Assembly: GCF_001945365.1 (NCBI RefSeq)
Contig: NZ_MSTQ01000004.1
Coordinates: 186,001-250,000, forward strand
DNA from: Pseudomonas reinekei
GTDB taxonomy: Bacteria; Pseudomonadota; Gammaproteobacteria; Pseudomonadales; Pseudomonadaceae
Length of the DNA: 64,000 nt
Direction: 5' to 3'
Positions 17,219 through 27,150 of this stretch are shown here, piece after piece. A program made the position numbers and the translations under genes. The notes below the pieces were generated by a model. It was not told where the DNA came from and ran no database searches. It was given only the letters and a program-made list of their open reading frames with translations. Position 1 is the first letter of the stretch; each line of letters starts with the position of its first letter.

Positions 17219-18160
17219 TCAAAAAACCGCGGCTTTTCGACGCAGCAGATCAATGAACAAACCCAACTCCCGACTGATGTGCTCACCCTTGCGCAACAGC
17301 AGCCCGAACGGCGCCAGTTGCACATCCAGCTCCACCGGCAGCGCCACCACCAGCCCCATTTTGAGGTAGTCGCGCAACGCGGTTTCCGACAGCACCATGA
17401 TGGCGTCCGTCAACTGGATCAGTTGCTGCATCGAATACACCGAGCTGCATTCGATGATGTCTGCCGGCAACGGCAGTGCCCGGCGCTGCAAGGCTTGATC
17501 CAGGCCGATACGCGCCGGGCTGGTTTCCGGTTGCAGGATCCACGGCCAACCGTTGACCAGTTCTGCCATTTCCAGCTTCTTGCGCCGGGCCAGCGGGTGG
17601 CCGGCGTGCACCACCACCAGCAACCGTTCGTTGCCCAGTTGCTCAAAGACGTAATGCTCGCTGTCGGTGGCGGCATTGCGCCGGGCGATGGCGAGGTCGA
17701 TGCGGCCCTGCTCCAGCAACTGGATCACCTGGTCGCTGGTGTCGCCCATGATGCGAATCCGCAGCTGGGGGTTGAGTGACTTGATTTCGGCAATCGAATC
17801 CATGACCAGATCCGGCGCTGCGCCCATGATGGTACCAATCGACAGATAGCCATAACCGCCCTGCTGCCGCGCCATCAGGTCCTCGGCGCAACGGTCGAGG
17901 CCGCTGAGGGCCGACTCGGCAAAACGGATCAACTCCTGGCCCAGGGCCGTCGGTCGCATGCCACGAGGCAAACGCTCGAACAGGTCGCAACCAAACATGT
18001 CTTCAATTTCATGCAGCATGCGGGTTGCCGCCGGTTGCGACATGTTCAGGCTTTGCGAGGCGCGGTGCAGGTTCTGGCTGGTGCTGAGCGTCACCAGCAT
18101 GTGCAGATGCTTGTAGCGCAAGCGATTGAGCAGGCTGCGAGAGAGGGTCGGCGTGGTCAT
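17219..18160 (-). CDS. LysR-family regulator of the rhamnonate operon (probable)
   Basis: LysR-type transcriptional regulator, 313 residues. A winged helix-turn-helix spans about 17-76 (NLHRASQSLNMSQPAATRML), followed by the co-inducer domain starting at LSIGTIMGAAPDL. The form LRYKHLHMLVTLSTSQNLHRAS is that of the GbpR/sugar-acid branch. It is divergent from the MFS-rhmD-rhmA-aldA operon with 125 bp between, and a perfect ATAC-N7-GTAT LysR box sits there, so I infer that it controls that operon. The molybdenum hydroxylase operon lies downstream on the same strand after 174 bp and may be independent. Confidence 0.85.
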   Translation of the reverse strand: MTTPTLSRSLLNRLRYKHLHMLVTLSTSQNLHRASQSLNMSQPAATRMLHEIEDMFGCDLFERLPRGMRPTALGQELIRFAESALSGLDRCAEDLMARQQGGYGYLSIGTIMGAAPDLVMDSIAEIKSLNPQLRIRIMGDTSDQVIQLLEQGRIDLAIARRNAATDSEHYVFEQLGNERLLVVVHAGHPLARRKKLEMAELVNGWPWILQPETSPARIGLDQALQRRALPLPADIIECSSVYSMQQLIQLTDAIMVLSETALRDYLKMGLVVALPVELDVQLAPFGLLLRKGEHISRELGLFIDLLRRKAAVF

Positions 18161-18177
18161 GACGGGCCTTTTTTATC

Positions 18178-18194
18178 GATACCCTGAGGGTATC
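18178..18194. promoter_or_regulatory. LysR recognition box between the regulator and the rhamnonate operon
   Basis: GATACCCT-G-AGGGTATC is a perfect 17-bp inverted repeat. It contains ATAC-N7-GTAT and the T-N11-A core that define LysR-type recognition sites. It lies 17 nt upstream of the lysR start and about 90 nt upstream of the MFS gene. Confidence 0.75.
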
Positions 18195-18285
18195 AGTTGT
18201 GAGCTAGATTCGATTTGTAACGCATCGATCAGCAGCCGTACAGTCTTCCCCATAAGAACAAATGCCCTACCAAAGGAAAACTGCG

Positions 18286-19581
18286 ATGACGACTCTACCT
18301 GCGCCTCTGCTCGCCAAAATTTCCTGGCGGCTGCTGCCATTTCTCCTGTTGATGTACATCATGGCCTTCCTCGACCGCGCCAACGTCGGGTTCGCCAAGC
18401 AAGCCTTCCAGGCAGATACCAATATCAGTGATGCCGCGTTCGCCTTTGGCGCCGGGGTGTTTTTCATCGGCTACGCCCTGCTCGAAGTGCCGAGCAACCT
18501 GATCCTGCACCGCGTCGGCGCTCGCCTGTGGATGTGCCGGATCATGGTCACCTGGGGCCTCGTCTCGGCAGCCATGGTCTTCGCCCACAACGAAACCACC
18601 TTCTACGTCCTGCGCTTCTTGCTTGGCGTGGCGGAAGCCGGATTTTTCCCCGGCGTCATCCTTTACCTCACCTACTGGTTCCCCAGCGCCGTGCGCGGCA
18701 AGGCTATGGGTTTCTTCTACTTCGGTGCACCGCTGGCCTTCATCTTCGGCAGTCCGTTGTCCGGCCTGCTGCTTGAACTGGACGGCTTTGCCGGGTTCCA
18801 CGGCTGGCAATGGCTGTTCGCCGTCGAAGGCTTGATGGCGACGGCGGTAGGCATCTGGGCCTATTGGTATCTGGACAATCGCCCGGCCGATGCCAAGTGG
18901 CTGACCGTCGAGGAACGCCAGCAAGTGCAAAGCCTGCTCGATCAGGAAGACAGCCATAAACAGAACCACGGCCGCAGCCTGCTCAATGTCATTTGCCAGC
19001 CTTCGGTGCTGTACCTGTGCCTGATCTACCTGCTGATCCAGGCCAGTGTCTACGGCGTGGTGTTTTACCTGCCGACCCAAGTCGGTGGGCTGCTCGGCAC
19101 CAAGGTCGGCTTGATGGTCGGATTGGTCACGGCGATCCCATGGATCTGCGCCTTGGTCGCCGCCTACCTGATTCCCGGTTACAGCGACCGAACCGGCGAA
19201 CGCCGTCGCACCGCATGCCTGACGTTGCTCATGGCCGCCGCCGGGATCGCCTGCTCGGTGACCTTCAGTAACCCGCTGCTGGGGATCATTGCCCTGTGCT
19301 TCGCCGCCTCCGGCTTCATCGCCGTGCAACCGGTGTTCTGGACCTTCCCCTCCAGCTACCTCGCCGGCAGCGCCGCTGCGGCCGGGATCGCCCTGATCAA
19401 CTCGTTCGGTGCCCTCGGCGGCTTCATCGCCCCGGTGCTGAAGAACTGGGCCGAAGGCGCCTTCCATTCCCCGGCAGCAGGCTTGTACGTGCTTGCCGCT
19501 ACCACCGTCATCGCCGCGTTGCTGGTGCTGGGCGTCCGTGCGCCCGGGCACAAAGCCTCGAACAAACCGGCCACCGTTTAA
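18286..19581 (+). CDS. MFS sugar-acid transporter (ACS family), probably for L-rhamnonate
   Basis: Major facilitator of the anion:cation symporter family, 431 residues with about twelve membrane segments. The first helix region holds the family motif [14 protein letters not shown], and [15 protein letters not shown] marks helix 4. The ATG at 18286 has AAAGGA 9 nt upstream and is preferred over the ATG at 18262. It is the first gene of an operon with rhamnonate dehydratase and aldolase genes, so uptake of L-rhamnonate or a close sugar acid is inferred from context; the sequence alone only says ACS-type. Confidence 0.82.
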   Translation: MTTLPAPLLAKISWRLLPFLLLMYIMAFLDRANVGFAKQAFQADTNISDAAFAFGAGVFFIGYALLEVPSNLILHRVGARLWMCRIMVTWGLVSAAMVFAHNETTFYVLRFLLGVAEAGFFPGVILYLTYWFPSAVRGKAMGFFYFGAPLAFIFGSPLSGLLLELDGFAGFHGWQWLFAVEGLMATAVGIWAYWYLDNRPADAKWLTVEERQQVQSLLDQEDSHKQNHGRSLLNVICQPSVLYLCLIYLLIQASVYGVVFYLPTQVGGLLGTKVGLMVGLVTAIPWICALVAAYLIPGYSDRTGERRRTACLTLLMAAAGIACSVTFSNPLLGIIALCFAASGFIAVQPVFWTFPSSYLAGSAAAAGIALINSFGALGGFIAPVLKNWAEGAFHSPAAGLYVLAATTVIAALLVLGVRAPGHKASNKPATV

Positions 19582-19613
19582 ACCTGACCGCCGTTAAAAA
19601 AAGGAGTCACACC

Positions 19614-20798
19614 ATGGGCATTCCAACCATCAAACACGTGCGCGCTTTCACCCTGCGTGGCGGCGGCGCGGATTATCACGATCAGGCGGACGGCCACTGG
19701 ATCGACGATCACATCGCCACGCCAATGAGCAAATACCCCGAGTACCGCCAGAGCCGCCGCACCTTCGGCATCAACGTGCTCGGCACCCTGGTGGTAGAGA
19801 TAGAAGCCAGCGACGGCACCATCGGTTTTGCCGTGACCACCGGCGGTGAACCTGCTGCGTACATCGTCGAGAAACACCTGGCGCGCTTCCTCGAAGGCGC
19901 TCGCGTCACCGACATCGAGAAGATCTGGGACCAGATGTACCAATCGACCCTGTATTACGGGCGCAAGGGCATCGTGATCAACACAATCTCCGGCGTCGAC
20001 CTGGCGCTGTGGGACTTGCTCGGCAAGATCCGCCAGGAACCGGTGCACCAACTGCTCGGCGGTGCGGTGCGTGACGAATTGCAGTTCTACGCCACTGGCG
20101 CCCGCCCGGACCTGGCGCAGAAAATGGGTTTCATCGGCGGCAAGATGCCGCTGCACCACGGCCCCGCCGAAGGTGAAGAAGGCCTGCGCAAGAACCTCGA
20201 AGAACTGGCGACCATGCGCGAGCGCGTTGGCCCGGACTTCTGGCTGATGCTCGATTGCTGGATGAGCCTGGACCTCAACTACGCTACCAGACTGGCCGTC
20301 GGCGCCCACGAACACGGCTTGAAGTGGATCGAGGAAGCCCTGCCGCCGGACGATTACTGGGGCTACGCAGCGCTGCGCAACAACGTACCCAAAGGCATGC
20401 TGGTAACCACTGGCGAACACGAAGCCACGCGCTGGGGCTTCCGCATGCTGTTGGAGATGGGTTGCTGCGACATCATTCAGCCGGATGTCGGCTGGTGCGG
20501 CGGCCTGACCGAACTGGTAAAGATCTCGGCCCTGGCCGATGCCCACAACGCCCTGGTCATCCCCCACGGCTCATCGGTGTACAGCTATCACTTCGTCGCT
20601 ACCCGGCATAACAGCCCGTTTGCCGAATTCCTGATGATGGCGCCCAAGGCTGACGAAGTGGTACCGATGTTCCATCCGCAACTGCTTGGCGAACCGGTGC
20701 CGGTCAATGGCCGCATGCGCCTGTCCGAGCTCGATCAGCCAGGTTTCGGCGTGACGATCAACCCGGAATGCCAACTGCATCGGCCGTACAACCGCTGA
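19614..20798 (+). CDS. rhmD: L-rhamnonate dehydratase
   Basis: Enolase-superfamily acid-sugar dehydratase, 394 residues, converting L-rhamnonate to 2-keto-3-deoxy-L-rhamnonate. The Mg ligands of the family are in place in [20 protein letters not shown] and [10 protein letters not shown]. The His-Asp catalytic dyad of the rhamnonate subgroup is seen in [11 protein letters not shown] and [12 protein letters not shown]. The whole sequence, including the N-terminal capping domain ([18 protein letters not shown]), matches RhmD rather than other dehydratases. AAGGAG lies 8 nt before the ATG at 19614. The aldolase follows after 14 nt. Confidence 0.92.
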   Translation: MGIPTIKHVRAFTLRGGGADYHDQADGHWIDDHIATPMSKYPEYRQSRRTFGINVLGTLVVEIEASDGTIGFAVTTGGEPAAYIVEKHLARFLEGARVTDIEKIWDQMYQSTLYYGRKGIVINTISGVDLALWDLLGKIRQEPVHQLLGGAVRDELQFYATGARPDLAQKMGFIGGKMPLHHGPAEGEEGLRKNLEELATMRERVGPDFWLMLDCWMSLDLNYATRLAVGAHEHGLKWIEEALPPDDYWGYAALRNNVPKGMLVTTGEHEATRWGFRMLLEMGCCDIIQPDVGWCGGLTELVKISALADAHNALVIPHGSSVYSYHFVATRHNSPFAEFLMMAPKADEVVPMFHPQLLGEPVPVNGRMRLSELDQPGFGVTINPECQLHRPYNR

Positions 20799-20812
20799 GA
20801 CAGGAGCTCGAC

Positions 20813-21613
20813 ATGAACATGCCGCACAACGCTTTCAAAGCCGCGCTGAAACAGCCGGCGACCCAATATGGCATTTGGGCCGGGTTCGCCACCGGCTACG
20901 CCGCCGAAATCGTCGCCACCACCGGTTACGACTGGATGCTGATCGACGGTGAACATGCACCGAACACCGTGCCCGGCGTGCTGGCGCAGTTGCAGGCCGT
21001 GGCGCCCTATTCCACTGCGCCAATCGTGCGCGCGGTAAATGGCGACGCCAATCTGATCAAGCAGCTGCTGGATATCGGCGCGCAGACGCTGATGATCCCG
21101 ATGGTCGAAACCGCCGAGCAGGCCCAGGCGCTGGTCCGTGCCATGCGCTACCCGCCCCACGGCATTCGCGGTGTGGGCGGCGGCTTGACCCGTGCCACCC
21201 GTTGGGACGGCGTGCCCGATTATCTCAATACCGCCCATGAACAACTGTGTTTGATCGTGCAGGTGGAGTCTCGCATCGGCGTGGAAAACGTCGAAGCGAT
21301 TGGCGCCGTCGAAGGCGTGGATGCGGTGTTTATCGGGCCAGCGGATTTGTCGATTGGCCTGGGCCATGCCGGCAATCCCGGTCATCCGGAGGTTCAGCAA
21401 CGCATTCAACACGCCGTCAACGCCACACTGGCGGCCGGCAAGGCCTGCGGAATTCTCGCCCCCAACGAAGAGGATGCCCGTCGCTACCAGAGCTGGGGCT
21501 GCCAGTTCATCGCCGTGGCCATCGACATCAGCCTGCTGCGCCAAAGCGCCATGGCCACCCTCGCCCGCTACCGCGAACCCCTCAGCACCCAAGCACCGTC
21601 ACGCACTTACTGA
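20813..21613 (+). CDS. rhmA: 2-keto-3-deoxy-L-rhamnonate aldolase
   Basis: Class II HpcH/HpaI-family aldolase, 266 residues, cleaving 2-keto-3-deoxy-L-rhamnonate to pyruvate and L-lactaldehyde. The catalytic His and neighbouring loop are in LIDGEHAPN (about 43-51). The metal-binding Glu and Asp fit VQVESRIGVENVEAI and VFIGPADLSIGLG. Its length equals that of E. coli RhmA. The ATG at 20813 has CAGGAG just upstream. It lies between rhmD and the aldehyde dehydrogenase that would oxidise the lactaldehyde it makes. Confidence 0.9.
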   Translation: MNMPHNAFKAALKQPATQYGIWAGFATGYAAEIVATTGYDWMLIDGEHAPNTVPGVLAQLQAVAPYSTAPIVRAVNGDANLIKQLLDIGAQTLMIPMVETAEQAQALVRAMRYPPHGIRGVGGGLTRATRWDGVPDYLNTAHEQLCLIVQVESRIGVENVEAIGAVEGVDAVFIGPADLSIGLGHAGNPGHPEVQQRIQHAVNATLAAGKACGILAPNEEDARRYQSWGCQFIAVAIDISLLRQSAMATLARYREPLSTQAPSRTY

Positions 21614-21632
21614 TCTGCCAAGGAGTCGTCCC

Positions 21633-23066
21633 ATGCCGTCCGTGCCTGTTTACGAAAACTTCATCAACGGCCAGTTCGTGGCCAGCGCTGCCCACCTCGA
21701 TGTGATCAACCCGGCCACCGGGGCCGTTTTGTCTAAAGTCCCGGCCTCGACCGCCGAAGATGTCGACCGCGCCCTCGCCTCTGCCCGTGCCGCGCAAAAG
21801 GACTGGTCGCGCAAACCGGCGAATGACCGCGCCGGCTACCTGCGCCGCATCGCCGCCAAGCTGCGGGAAAACGTTTCGCACCTGGCGCGCACCATCACCC
21901 TGGAGCAAGGCAAGATCAGCGGCCTGGCCGAAGTCGAAGTCAACTTCACCGCTGACTACCTCGACTACATGGCCGAATGGGCGCGGCGCATCGAAGGCGA
22001 GATCATCACCAGCGACCGCCAGAACGAAAACATCTTCCTGTTCCGCAAACCGCTGGGCGTGGTGGCCGGGATTCTGCCGTGGAATTTCCCGTTCTTCCTG
22101 ATCGCCCGGAAAATGGCCCCGGCCTTGTTGACCGGCAACAGCATCGTTATCAAGCCCAGCGAAGAAACGCCAAACAACTGCTTCGAATTCGCCCGGCTGG
22201 TGGCTGAAACCGATCTGCCGCCCGGTGTGTTCAACGTGGTTTGCGGTGACGGCCAGGTGGGTGCGGCACTGAGCGCGCACAAGGGCGTGGACATGATCAG
22301 CTTCACCGGCAGCGTCGTCACCGGCTCGCGGATTATGGCGGCTGCCGCACCGAACATCACCAAGCTCAATCTGGAGTTGGGTGGCAAGGCACCGGCCATT
22401 GTGCTGGCCGACGCCGACCTCGGTCTCGCCGTCAAGGCCATCCGCGACTCACGCATCATCAACAGCGGCCAGGTGTGCAATTGCGCCGAGCGGGTGTACG
22501 TCGAGCGCAAGGTGGCGGATCAATTTATCGAACGCATCGCAGCGGCGATGAGTGCGACCCGTTATGGCGACCCGATTGCGCAGCCCGATGTGGAAATGGG
22601 CCCACTGATCAACCGGCAGGGACTCGACAGCGTCAACCGCAAAGTCCGCACGGCGTTGAGTCAGGGGGCGAACCTCATCAGCGGTGGACAGATCGCTGAT
22701 CGACCCAATGGCTTCCACTTCCAACCCACCGTCTTGGCCGGGTGCCGCGCCGACATGGACATCATGCGCGAGGAGATTTTTGGTCCGGTGCTGCCGATCC
22801 AGATCATCGATGACCTGGACGAAGCCATCACCCTGGCCAATGACTGTGACTACGGACTGACCTCGTCGATCTACACCCGCGACCTGAACAAAACCCTGCA
22901 TGCCATGCGCGAGCTGGATTTTGGTGAAACCTACGTCAATCGCGAGAATTTCGAGGCGATGCAGGGCTTCCATGCCGGCGTGCGTAAATCGGGGATTGGC
23001 GGCGCGGATGGCAAGCATGGGTTGTATGAGTACACCCATACCCATGCGGTGTATTTGCAGGGCTGA
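21633..23066 (+). CDS. aldA: Lactaldehyde/aldehyde dehydrogenase, AldA-like
   Basis: NAD-dependent aldehyde dehydrogenase, 477 residues. The Rossmann and active-site markers are GILPWNFPFFLIARK, FTGSVVTGSRIM, the general-base Glu in NLELGGKAP and the catalytic Cys in INSGQVCNCAERVYV. It ends the rhm operon (20 nt after rhmA, with AAGGAG before the ATG). In this pathway it would oxidise L-lactaldehyde to L-lactate, and the overall sequence fits the AldA group. A REP pair follows directly. Confidence 0.88.
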   Translation: MPSVPVYENFINGQFVASAAHLDVINPATGAVLSKVPASTAEDVDRALASARAAQKDWSRKPANDRAGYLRRIAAKLRENVSHLARTITLEQGKISGLAEVEVNFTADYLDYMAEWARRIEGEIITSDRQNENIFLFRKPLGVVAGILPWNFPFFLIARKMAPALLTGNSIVIKPSEETPNNCFEFARLVAETDLPPGVFNVVCGDGQVGAALSAHKGVDMISFTGSVVTGSRIMAAAAPNITKLNLELGGKAPAIVLADADLGLAVKAIRDSRIINSGQVCNCAERVYVERKVADQFIERIAAAMSATRYGDPIAQPDVEMGPLINRQGLDSVNRKVRTALSQGANLISGGQIADRPNGFHFQPTVLAGCRADMDIMREEIFGPVLPIQIIDDLDEAITLANDCDYGLTSSIYTRDLNKTLHAMRELDFGETYVNRENFEAMQGFHAGVRKSGIGGADGKHGLYEYTHTHAVYLQG

Positions 23067-23079
23067 ACTTGCTTTAAAC

Positions 23080-23168
23080 CTGTGGCGAGGGAGCTTGCTC
23101 CCGTCGTGGGGCTAATCACCCCAGGGGGACTGCTGCGCAGTCCAGCGGGAGCAAGCTCCCTCGCCACA
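23080..23168. repeat. REP pair (GGGAGCTTGCTCCC type)
   Basis: A 23-bp unit starting TGTGGCGAGGGAGCTTGCTC recurs as its exact inverse at the right end, with a central GGGGCTAATCACCCC stem. It lies between the convergent aldA and TonB-receptor genes and could also end transcription. Confidence 0.85.
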
Positions 23169-23180
23169 TCCACTCACAGC

Positions 23181-25604
23181 TCAGAAATCCACAGTCGCCG
23201 AAAGCAAATAGGTCCGTGGCGTCGCCAGCGTCAACCCCGGCTCACTGTCATCCGAAGCCCCGGCCGAACTCCAGTAGCGCTTGTCCGCCACGTTCTCGAC
23301 ATTGGCGCGCACGGTGATGGTCTTGTCGTCGACCCGGAACGCATACCGCGCCCCCACGTCGAAACGCTCCCAGGCATCAATTTCCTTGTTGTTGGACTGA
23401 TCCAGATACTGCGAGCTGGAATGGATGCCGCGACCGGTCAGGGTCAGGCCCTGCACGTTTGGCACGTCCCACTCGGCGCCAAGGTTGACGTTGTATTTCG
23501 GCGTGGCAGGTGCGCGGTTGCCGTCGAAGGTGCCGTTGGTGGTGTCGGTCAACTCGCTGTCGATGTACATCACACCGCCGAGCAGTCGAAACCCGTTAAG
23601 CGGTTCGCCGAACACGCTCAACTCGACCCCCTCGTTCTTGCGTTTACCGTTCGGGCCAAAAACTCGCGTCGTGGCGTTGGTCTCGTAGGCCGGCTGCTTG
23701 ATGCGGAAAACGGCAGCGGTTACGGCGAATGCACCGGCGTCATACTTGGCACCGACTTCGACCTGGCGGCTGATAAACGGCGGGAAAATTTCGTCTTCAT
23801 TCACCGAGGTCGACGGTGCGATCTTGCCCTGGCTCAGACCTTCCATGTAGTTGGCGTACAGGGACAACTTGTCGGTCGCCTTGAACAGAATGCCACCCGA
23901 GGGCGAAAATTTTTCCTCGTCGTAGGCGGTGTCACCTTTGACGTCATCGGACCAGTCGTCGACCTGGACCCGCTGCCAGCGACCACCGAGGGTCAGCAGC
24001 AAGCGGTCATCAAAAAAACCGAGGGTGTCGGACAACGCCACGCTGCTGAAGCGGTTCTCGGTGTAAACCTCGGGATCCTGCCGCGTGGGCCGTACGGGCG
24101 TCGGCGTTTCCACGGGGCTGTAGAGGTTGCTGGGGGCTGCCGCATAACGGGCACCGCCATTTTCGAAGTCCATGTAGAAATAGCTGGCCGCCAGGTTGAC
24201 CTGATGGCTCACCGGGCCGGTATGGAACCAGTTGCGCACACCCGTCGTGGCTGTGCGGAGATTCTCGTCACGGGTGAAGTCACGCGGCTGCACGCTGAAA
24301 TTGCCCGCGTCATTGGTGACCGCAACCGCATGCCGGAGAAAGTCATGATTGCTTTTGCGCGCGCCCACACCGCCGTACAGCATGACTGAATCGCTGACAT
24401 CGAACTCGCCGTTCAGCGTGCCGAAAGTGTCGGTGGTGCGCGCCTGGCTCCAGGGCTGCGCATAGTTGTCGCGGACATCGTTGGCATTCGGCACCTTCGC
24501 GTTGGCCCCCACCTGCACACGCTCTTGCGGAGCATCGGTATCGCGTTCGGTGTGGCCGATATCGGTCGAGAGGCGCAGGCGTTCGCCGCGAAAATCCAGA
24601 CCTAACACGGCCATCTCGCGGTCGACGCTCTGGTGATCCCAATCGGTGTCGCCAGACTGCTTCACGCCGTTGAAACGAATCCCGAACATGTCAGCTTCGC
24701 CAAAGCGCCGGCCGACATCCACGGCGCCGCCAACCTGGCTGTCGGACGCGTAGCTACCGGTGAACGATGTGATCGGCTGGTCGGTCGCGCGCTTGGGCAC
24801 CACGTTGATCCCGCCGCCCACGCTGCCTCGCGGCGAGATGCCATTGATCAGCTGGCTCGGGCCTTTGATGATGTCGACGCGGTCGGCCATCTCCATATCG
24901 ATCGTGTAAGTCGGCAACACGCCGTACAGACCGTTGTAGGAAACATCGCTGTTGAACAGGCTGAGCCCGCGAATGGTGAATTGCTCGTAGCGCCCACCCG
25001 CCGGGTTGGTGGCGCGGACTGAAGGATCGCTGGCGATCAGGTCGCCCAAGGTGCGAGCCTGTTGGTTTTTTACCGTTTCGCTGGTGTAGGTGGTCATGCT
25101 GAACGGCGTTTCCATGAAATCCTGCGAGCCCAGCAGGCCTTGCGAGCCTCGGCGCGCAACCTGGCCGCCGGCATACGGATCACCGTGTTCGGAATCCCCG
25201 GCACCGAGAATGGAGGTCGCCCCCAGTTGCAGGCTGCTGCTGGCCGGCGCTGGAATCAGGACGTAAGCCTGCTCGCCCACCGGTTGCAGTTGCAGGCCGG
25301 AGTCCAACAACAAGCGGGCAAAGCCCTCTTCCACCCCGTAGTCACCGTCCAGGCCGGCACTGCTGCGACCGCTGACCAGCGCCGGATCGACCGACAGGTT
25401 GACCCCGGCCAAACCGGCAAACCGCGTCAGCGCATCACTCAGACTACCGGCCGGCACCTGGTAACTGCGACGGCCAACGTCCTCGGCCCAACCGCTGTTG
25501 ATTAAAAACGGACTGGCGCTGAGGCTCAGCATCAGGCTCAGGCGCAACAACGGGCGCAGGCCGGACGACGCCGGGCGCGGACTGCAAGGCTTTACTGCGG
25601 GCAT
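23181..25604 (-). CDS. TonB-dependent siderophore receptor with signalling domain
   Basis: Outer-membrane ferric-siderophore receptor, 807 residues. A long signal peptide ends at about WA (residue 41). A secretin/TonB N-terminal (STN) signalling domain follows, about 45-100 (YQVPAGSLSDALTRFAGLAGVNLS). The plug contains TLGDLIASDPSVR, FTIRGLSLFN and MADRVDIIKGPSQLI. The β-barrel ends with the terminal Phe of LLSATVDF. The STN domain and the adjacent fecI-fecR pair indicate cell-surface signalling: a bound ligand is reported through FecR to the sigma factor. The siderophore cannot be named from sequence; related receptors take hydroxamate or catecholate types. Confidence 0.88.
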   Translation of the reverse strand: MPAVKPCSPRPASSGLRPLLRLSLMLSLSASPFLINSGWAEDVGRRSYQVPAGSLSDALTRFAGLAGVNLSVDPALVSGRSSAGLDGDYGVEEGFARLLLDSGLQLQPVGEQAYVLIPAPASSSLQLGATSILGAGDSEHGDPYAGGQVARRGSQGLLGSQDFMETPFSMTTYTSETVKNQQARTLGDLIASDPSVRATNPAGGRYEQFTIRGLSLFNSDVSYNGLYGVLPTYTIDMEMADRVDIIKGPSQLINGISPRGSVGGGINVVPKRATDQPITSFTGSYASDSQVGGAVDVGRRFGEADMFGIRFNGVKQSGDTDWDHQSVDREMAVLGLDFRGERLRLSTDIGHTERDTDAPQERVQVGANAKVPNANDVRDNYAQPWSQARTTDTFGTLNGEFDVSDSVMLYGGVGARKSNHDFLRHAVAVTNDAGNFSVQPRDFTRDENLRTATTGVRNWFHTGPVSHQVNLAASYFYMDFENGGARYAAAPSNLYSPVETPTPVRPTRQDPEVYTENRFSSVALSDTLGFFDDRLLLTLGGRWQRVQVDDWSDDVKGDTAYDEEKFSPSGGILFKATDKLSLYANYMEGLSQGKIAPSTSVNEDEIFPPFISRQVEVGAKYDAGAFAVTAAVFRIKQPAYETNATTRVFGPNGKRKNEGVELSVFGEPLNGFRLLGGVMYIDSELTDTTNGTFDGNRAPATPKYNVNLGAEWDVPNVQGLTLTGRGIHSSSQYLDQSNNKEIDAWERFDVGARYAFRVDDKTITVRANVENVADKRYWSSAGASDDSEPGLTLATPRTYLLSATVDF

Positions 25605-25670
25605 TGAAGAAGCTCTCTTGTGCGTTCAGTTGCCTTGAATGACAAGCGAGTTGAAAAAAGGGGACAGGCT

Positions 25671-26615
25671 TCAAACAACTTTTTTGCGCGGCAACAACGT
25701 CACCCAGTAACGGGTGCGCATTTGCACCTCCAACGGCAGGCTGGCGCTAAGCAGCGCGAGGATGCGATCGGTATCGTCCAGCCGGAAACTGCCGGTCACG
25801 CGCAGCGTTTCGAGTTCCGGTTCCCAACGCAAAACGCCGGGGCGATAGGTGTCGAGCTCACGCAGGAAATCCCCCAGCGGCTGGTTGTTCGCCATCAGCA
25901 CGCCTTCGCGCCAACCGGGTTGCAGCACGTCAAAAGCCTGGACCGCACCAGCGCCTGACGCTTGCAGGTTGATCTGCTGGCCTGCGCGAAGCGTCAGCTC
26001 GGCGCCCTGCAACGGTCGCAGCTGCGCGGCGCCGTTGAACACCGAAACCCGGCAGCCACGAACATCCTGACGGACACAGACTTCACTTTGACTGACGATC
26101 ACTTGACCGAACCGGGTCTGGATCGTCAGCGGCGAGACACCCGACACTTTCAACGACATCTCGCCCTCCACCAGCTTCACGTGGCGACTCGTCATATTTA
26201 CGTCAACGGCGCTGGCGGTATTGAGTTGCAACGCGCTGCCATCGGCCAATTGCACCTGCTTGCGCTCGCCCGTGGCGGTGTGCAAGTCGGCACGCCAGAC
26301 CTCCAGCGGCAATTGCCGGCTGATCAGCCAGGCCGCCGGCACCAACGCCACCGCACCCAAGGCACGCTTGAGCACCACGCGTCGCCCGGGATCAGGGCGG
26401 TCGAGACTGCTCAGGGCCAGCACTGAGGGCAGGTCGGCAAAGCGCTGACGCAGGGCTTGCGCCTTCTGCCAGGCCAGCTCGTGACTGGCCGACGTGTCGC
26501 GCCAGCGTTGCAGGTTGGCGCGATCCTGCTCGGTGGCGCCGCCGGACTCCAGCAACGCCAGCCATTGCGCGGCCGCTCGCACCACCTGACGGGCATCGGG
26601 CGCGGCGCTGCTCAC
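25671..26615 (-). CDS. fecR: FecR-family anti-sigma/sigma regulator
   Basis: Inner-membrane sensor, 314 residues from a GTG at 26615 that overlaps the sigma gene stop by 4 nt. The N-terminal cytoplasmic DUF4880 part has AAQWLALLESGGATEQDRANLQRWR. A single hydrophobic segment lies around residues 80-100 (LGAVALVPAAWLI). The periplasmic FecR domain has GERKQVQLADGSALQLNTASAV, and a C-terminal STN-like part lies near LGDFLRELDTYRPGVLRW. It relays ligand binding by the receptor encoded next to the ECF sigma factor. Gene order sigma-fecR-receptor is standard. Confidence 0.9.
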   Translation of the reverse strand: MSSAAPDARQVVRAAAQWLALLESGGATEQDRANLQRWRDTSASHELAWQKAQALRQRFADLPSVLALSSLDRPDPGRRVVLKRALGAVALVPAAWLISRQLPLEVWRADLHTATGERKQVQLADGSALQLNTASAVDVNMTSRHVKLVEGEMSLKVSGVSPLTIQTRFGQVIVSQSEVCVRQDVRGCRVSVFNGAAQLRPLQGAELTLRAGQQINLQASGAGAVQAFDVLQPGWREGVLMANNQPLGDFLRELDTYRPGVLRWEPELETLRVTGSFRLDDTDRILALLSASLPLEVQMRTRYWVTLLPRKKVV

Positions 26616-27121
26616 AGTTCCACCATGAGGCAATGCTCGTAGGCTTGCGCCATGTAGCGCTTGATCGTGCGCTCCGACACGTTCAAGCGCTCGGCGATTT
26701 GCTGGTACGTCAGGCCTTCGAGCTGGCTCCAGAGAAATGCCCGTCGAACTGCCTGCGGCAAACCATTGAGCAATTCGTCCAGCGCTTGCAGGGTTTCCAG
26801 CAACAGCCAGCGCTGTTCCGGGGACGGCACGCAGTCTTCGGGCAACGATGCCAGCGCGTTGAGGTAGGCCTGCTCGAGACTGCGACGCTGGTAGAAATTG
26901 CTGAGCAGGCGTTTGCCCACGGTCAGCAAATAGGCACGGGGCTCTTGCAGGTCGGCAATCCGTTGAGAACTGGCGAGCAAACGCAAGAACGTATCCTGGC
27001 TGAGGTCCGCCGCATCGCACGCGCTGCCCATGCGCCGCCTCAACCAGCCCTCAAGCCAGCCACGGTGATCGCGGTACAGGTCGTGAAAGGTTTGCGCCTG
27101 CGGCATCGCTGCATCACTCAT
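26612..27121 (-). CDS. fecI: ECF sigma factor, FecI-like iron-starvation type
   Basis: Extracytoplasmic-function sigma factor, 169 residues. Region 2 includes DAADLSQDTFLRLLAS (about 36-52, promoter -10 contact). Region 4 has the helix-turn-helix EGLTYQQIAERLNVSERTIKRYMAQAYEHC. It is the first gene of the sigma-fecR-receptor cluster. A Fur box lies 30 nt upstream of the start, so expression should rise under iron limitation, after which the sigma factor activates the receptor gene. Confidence 0.92.
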   Translation of the reverse strand: MSDAAMPQAQTFHDLYRDHRGWLEGWLRRRMGSACDAADLSQDTFLRLLASSQRIADLQEPRAYLLTVGKRLLSNFYQRRSLEQAYLNALASLPEDCVPSPEQRWLLLETLQALDELLNGLPQAVRRAFLWSQLEGLTYQQIAERLNVSERTIKRYMAQAYEHCLMVEL

Positions 27122-27150
27122 CTCAAGAAGCCCTGTGCCAAGGAATCGTA

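Noticed and set aside
14282..17779. Long plus-strand frames (583 and 573 codons) opposite the molybdopterin subunit gene
   Set aside because: Antisense shadows of a well-supported gene; the products are rich in His, Arg and Gln without family motifs.
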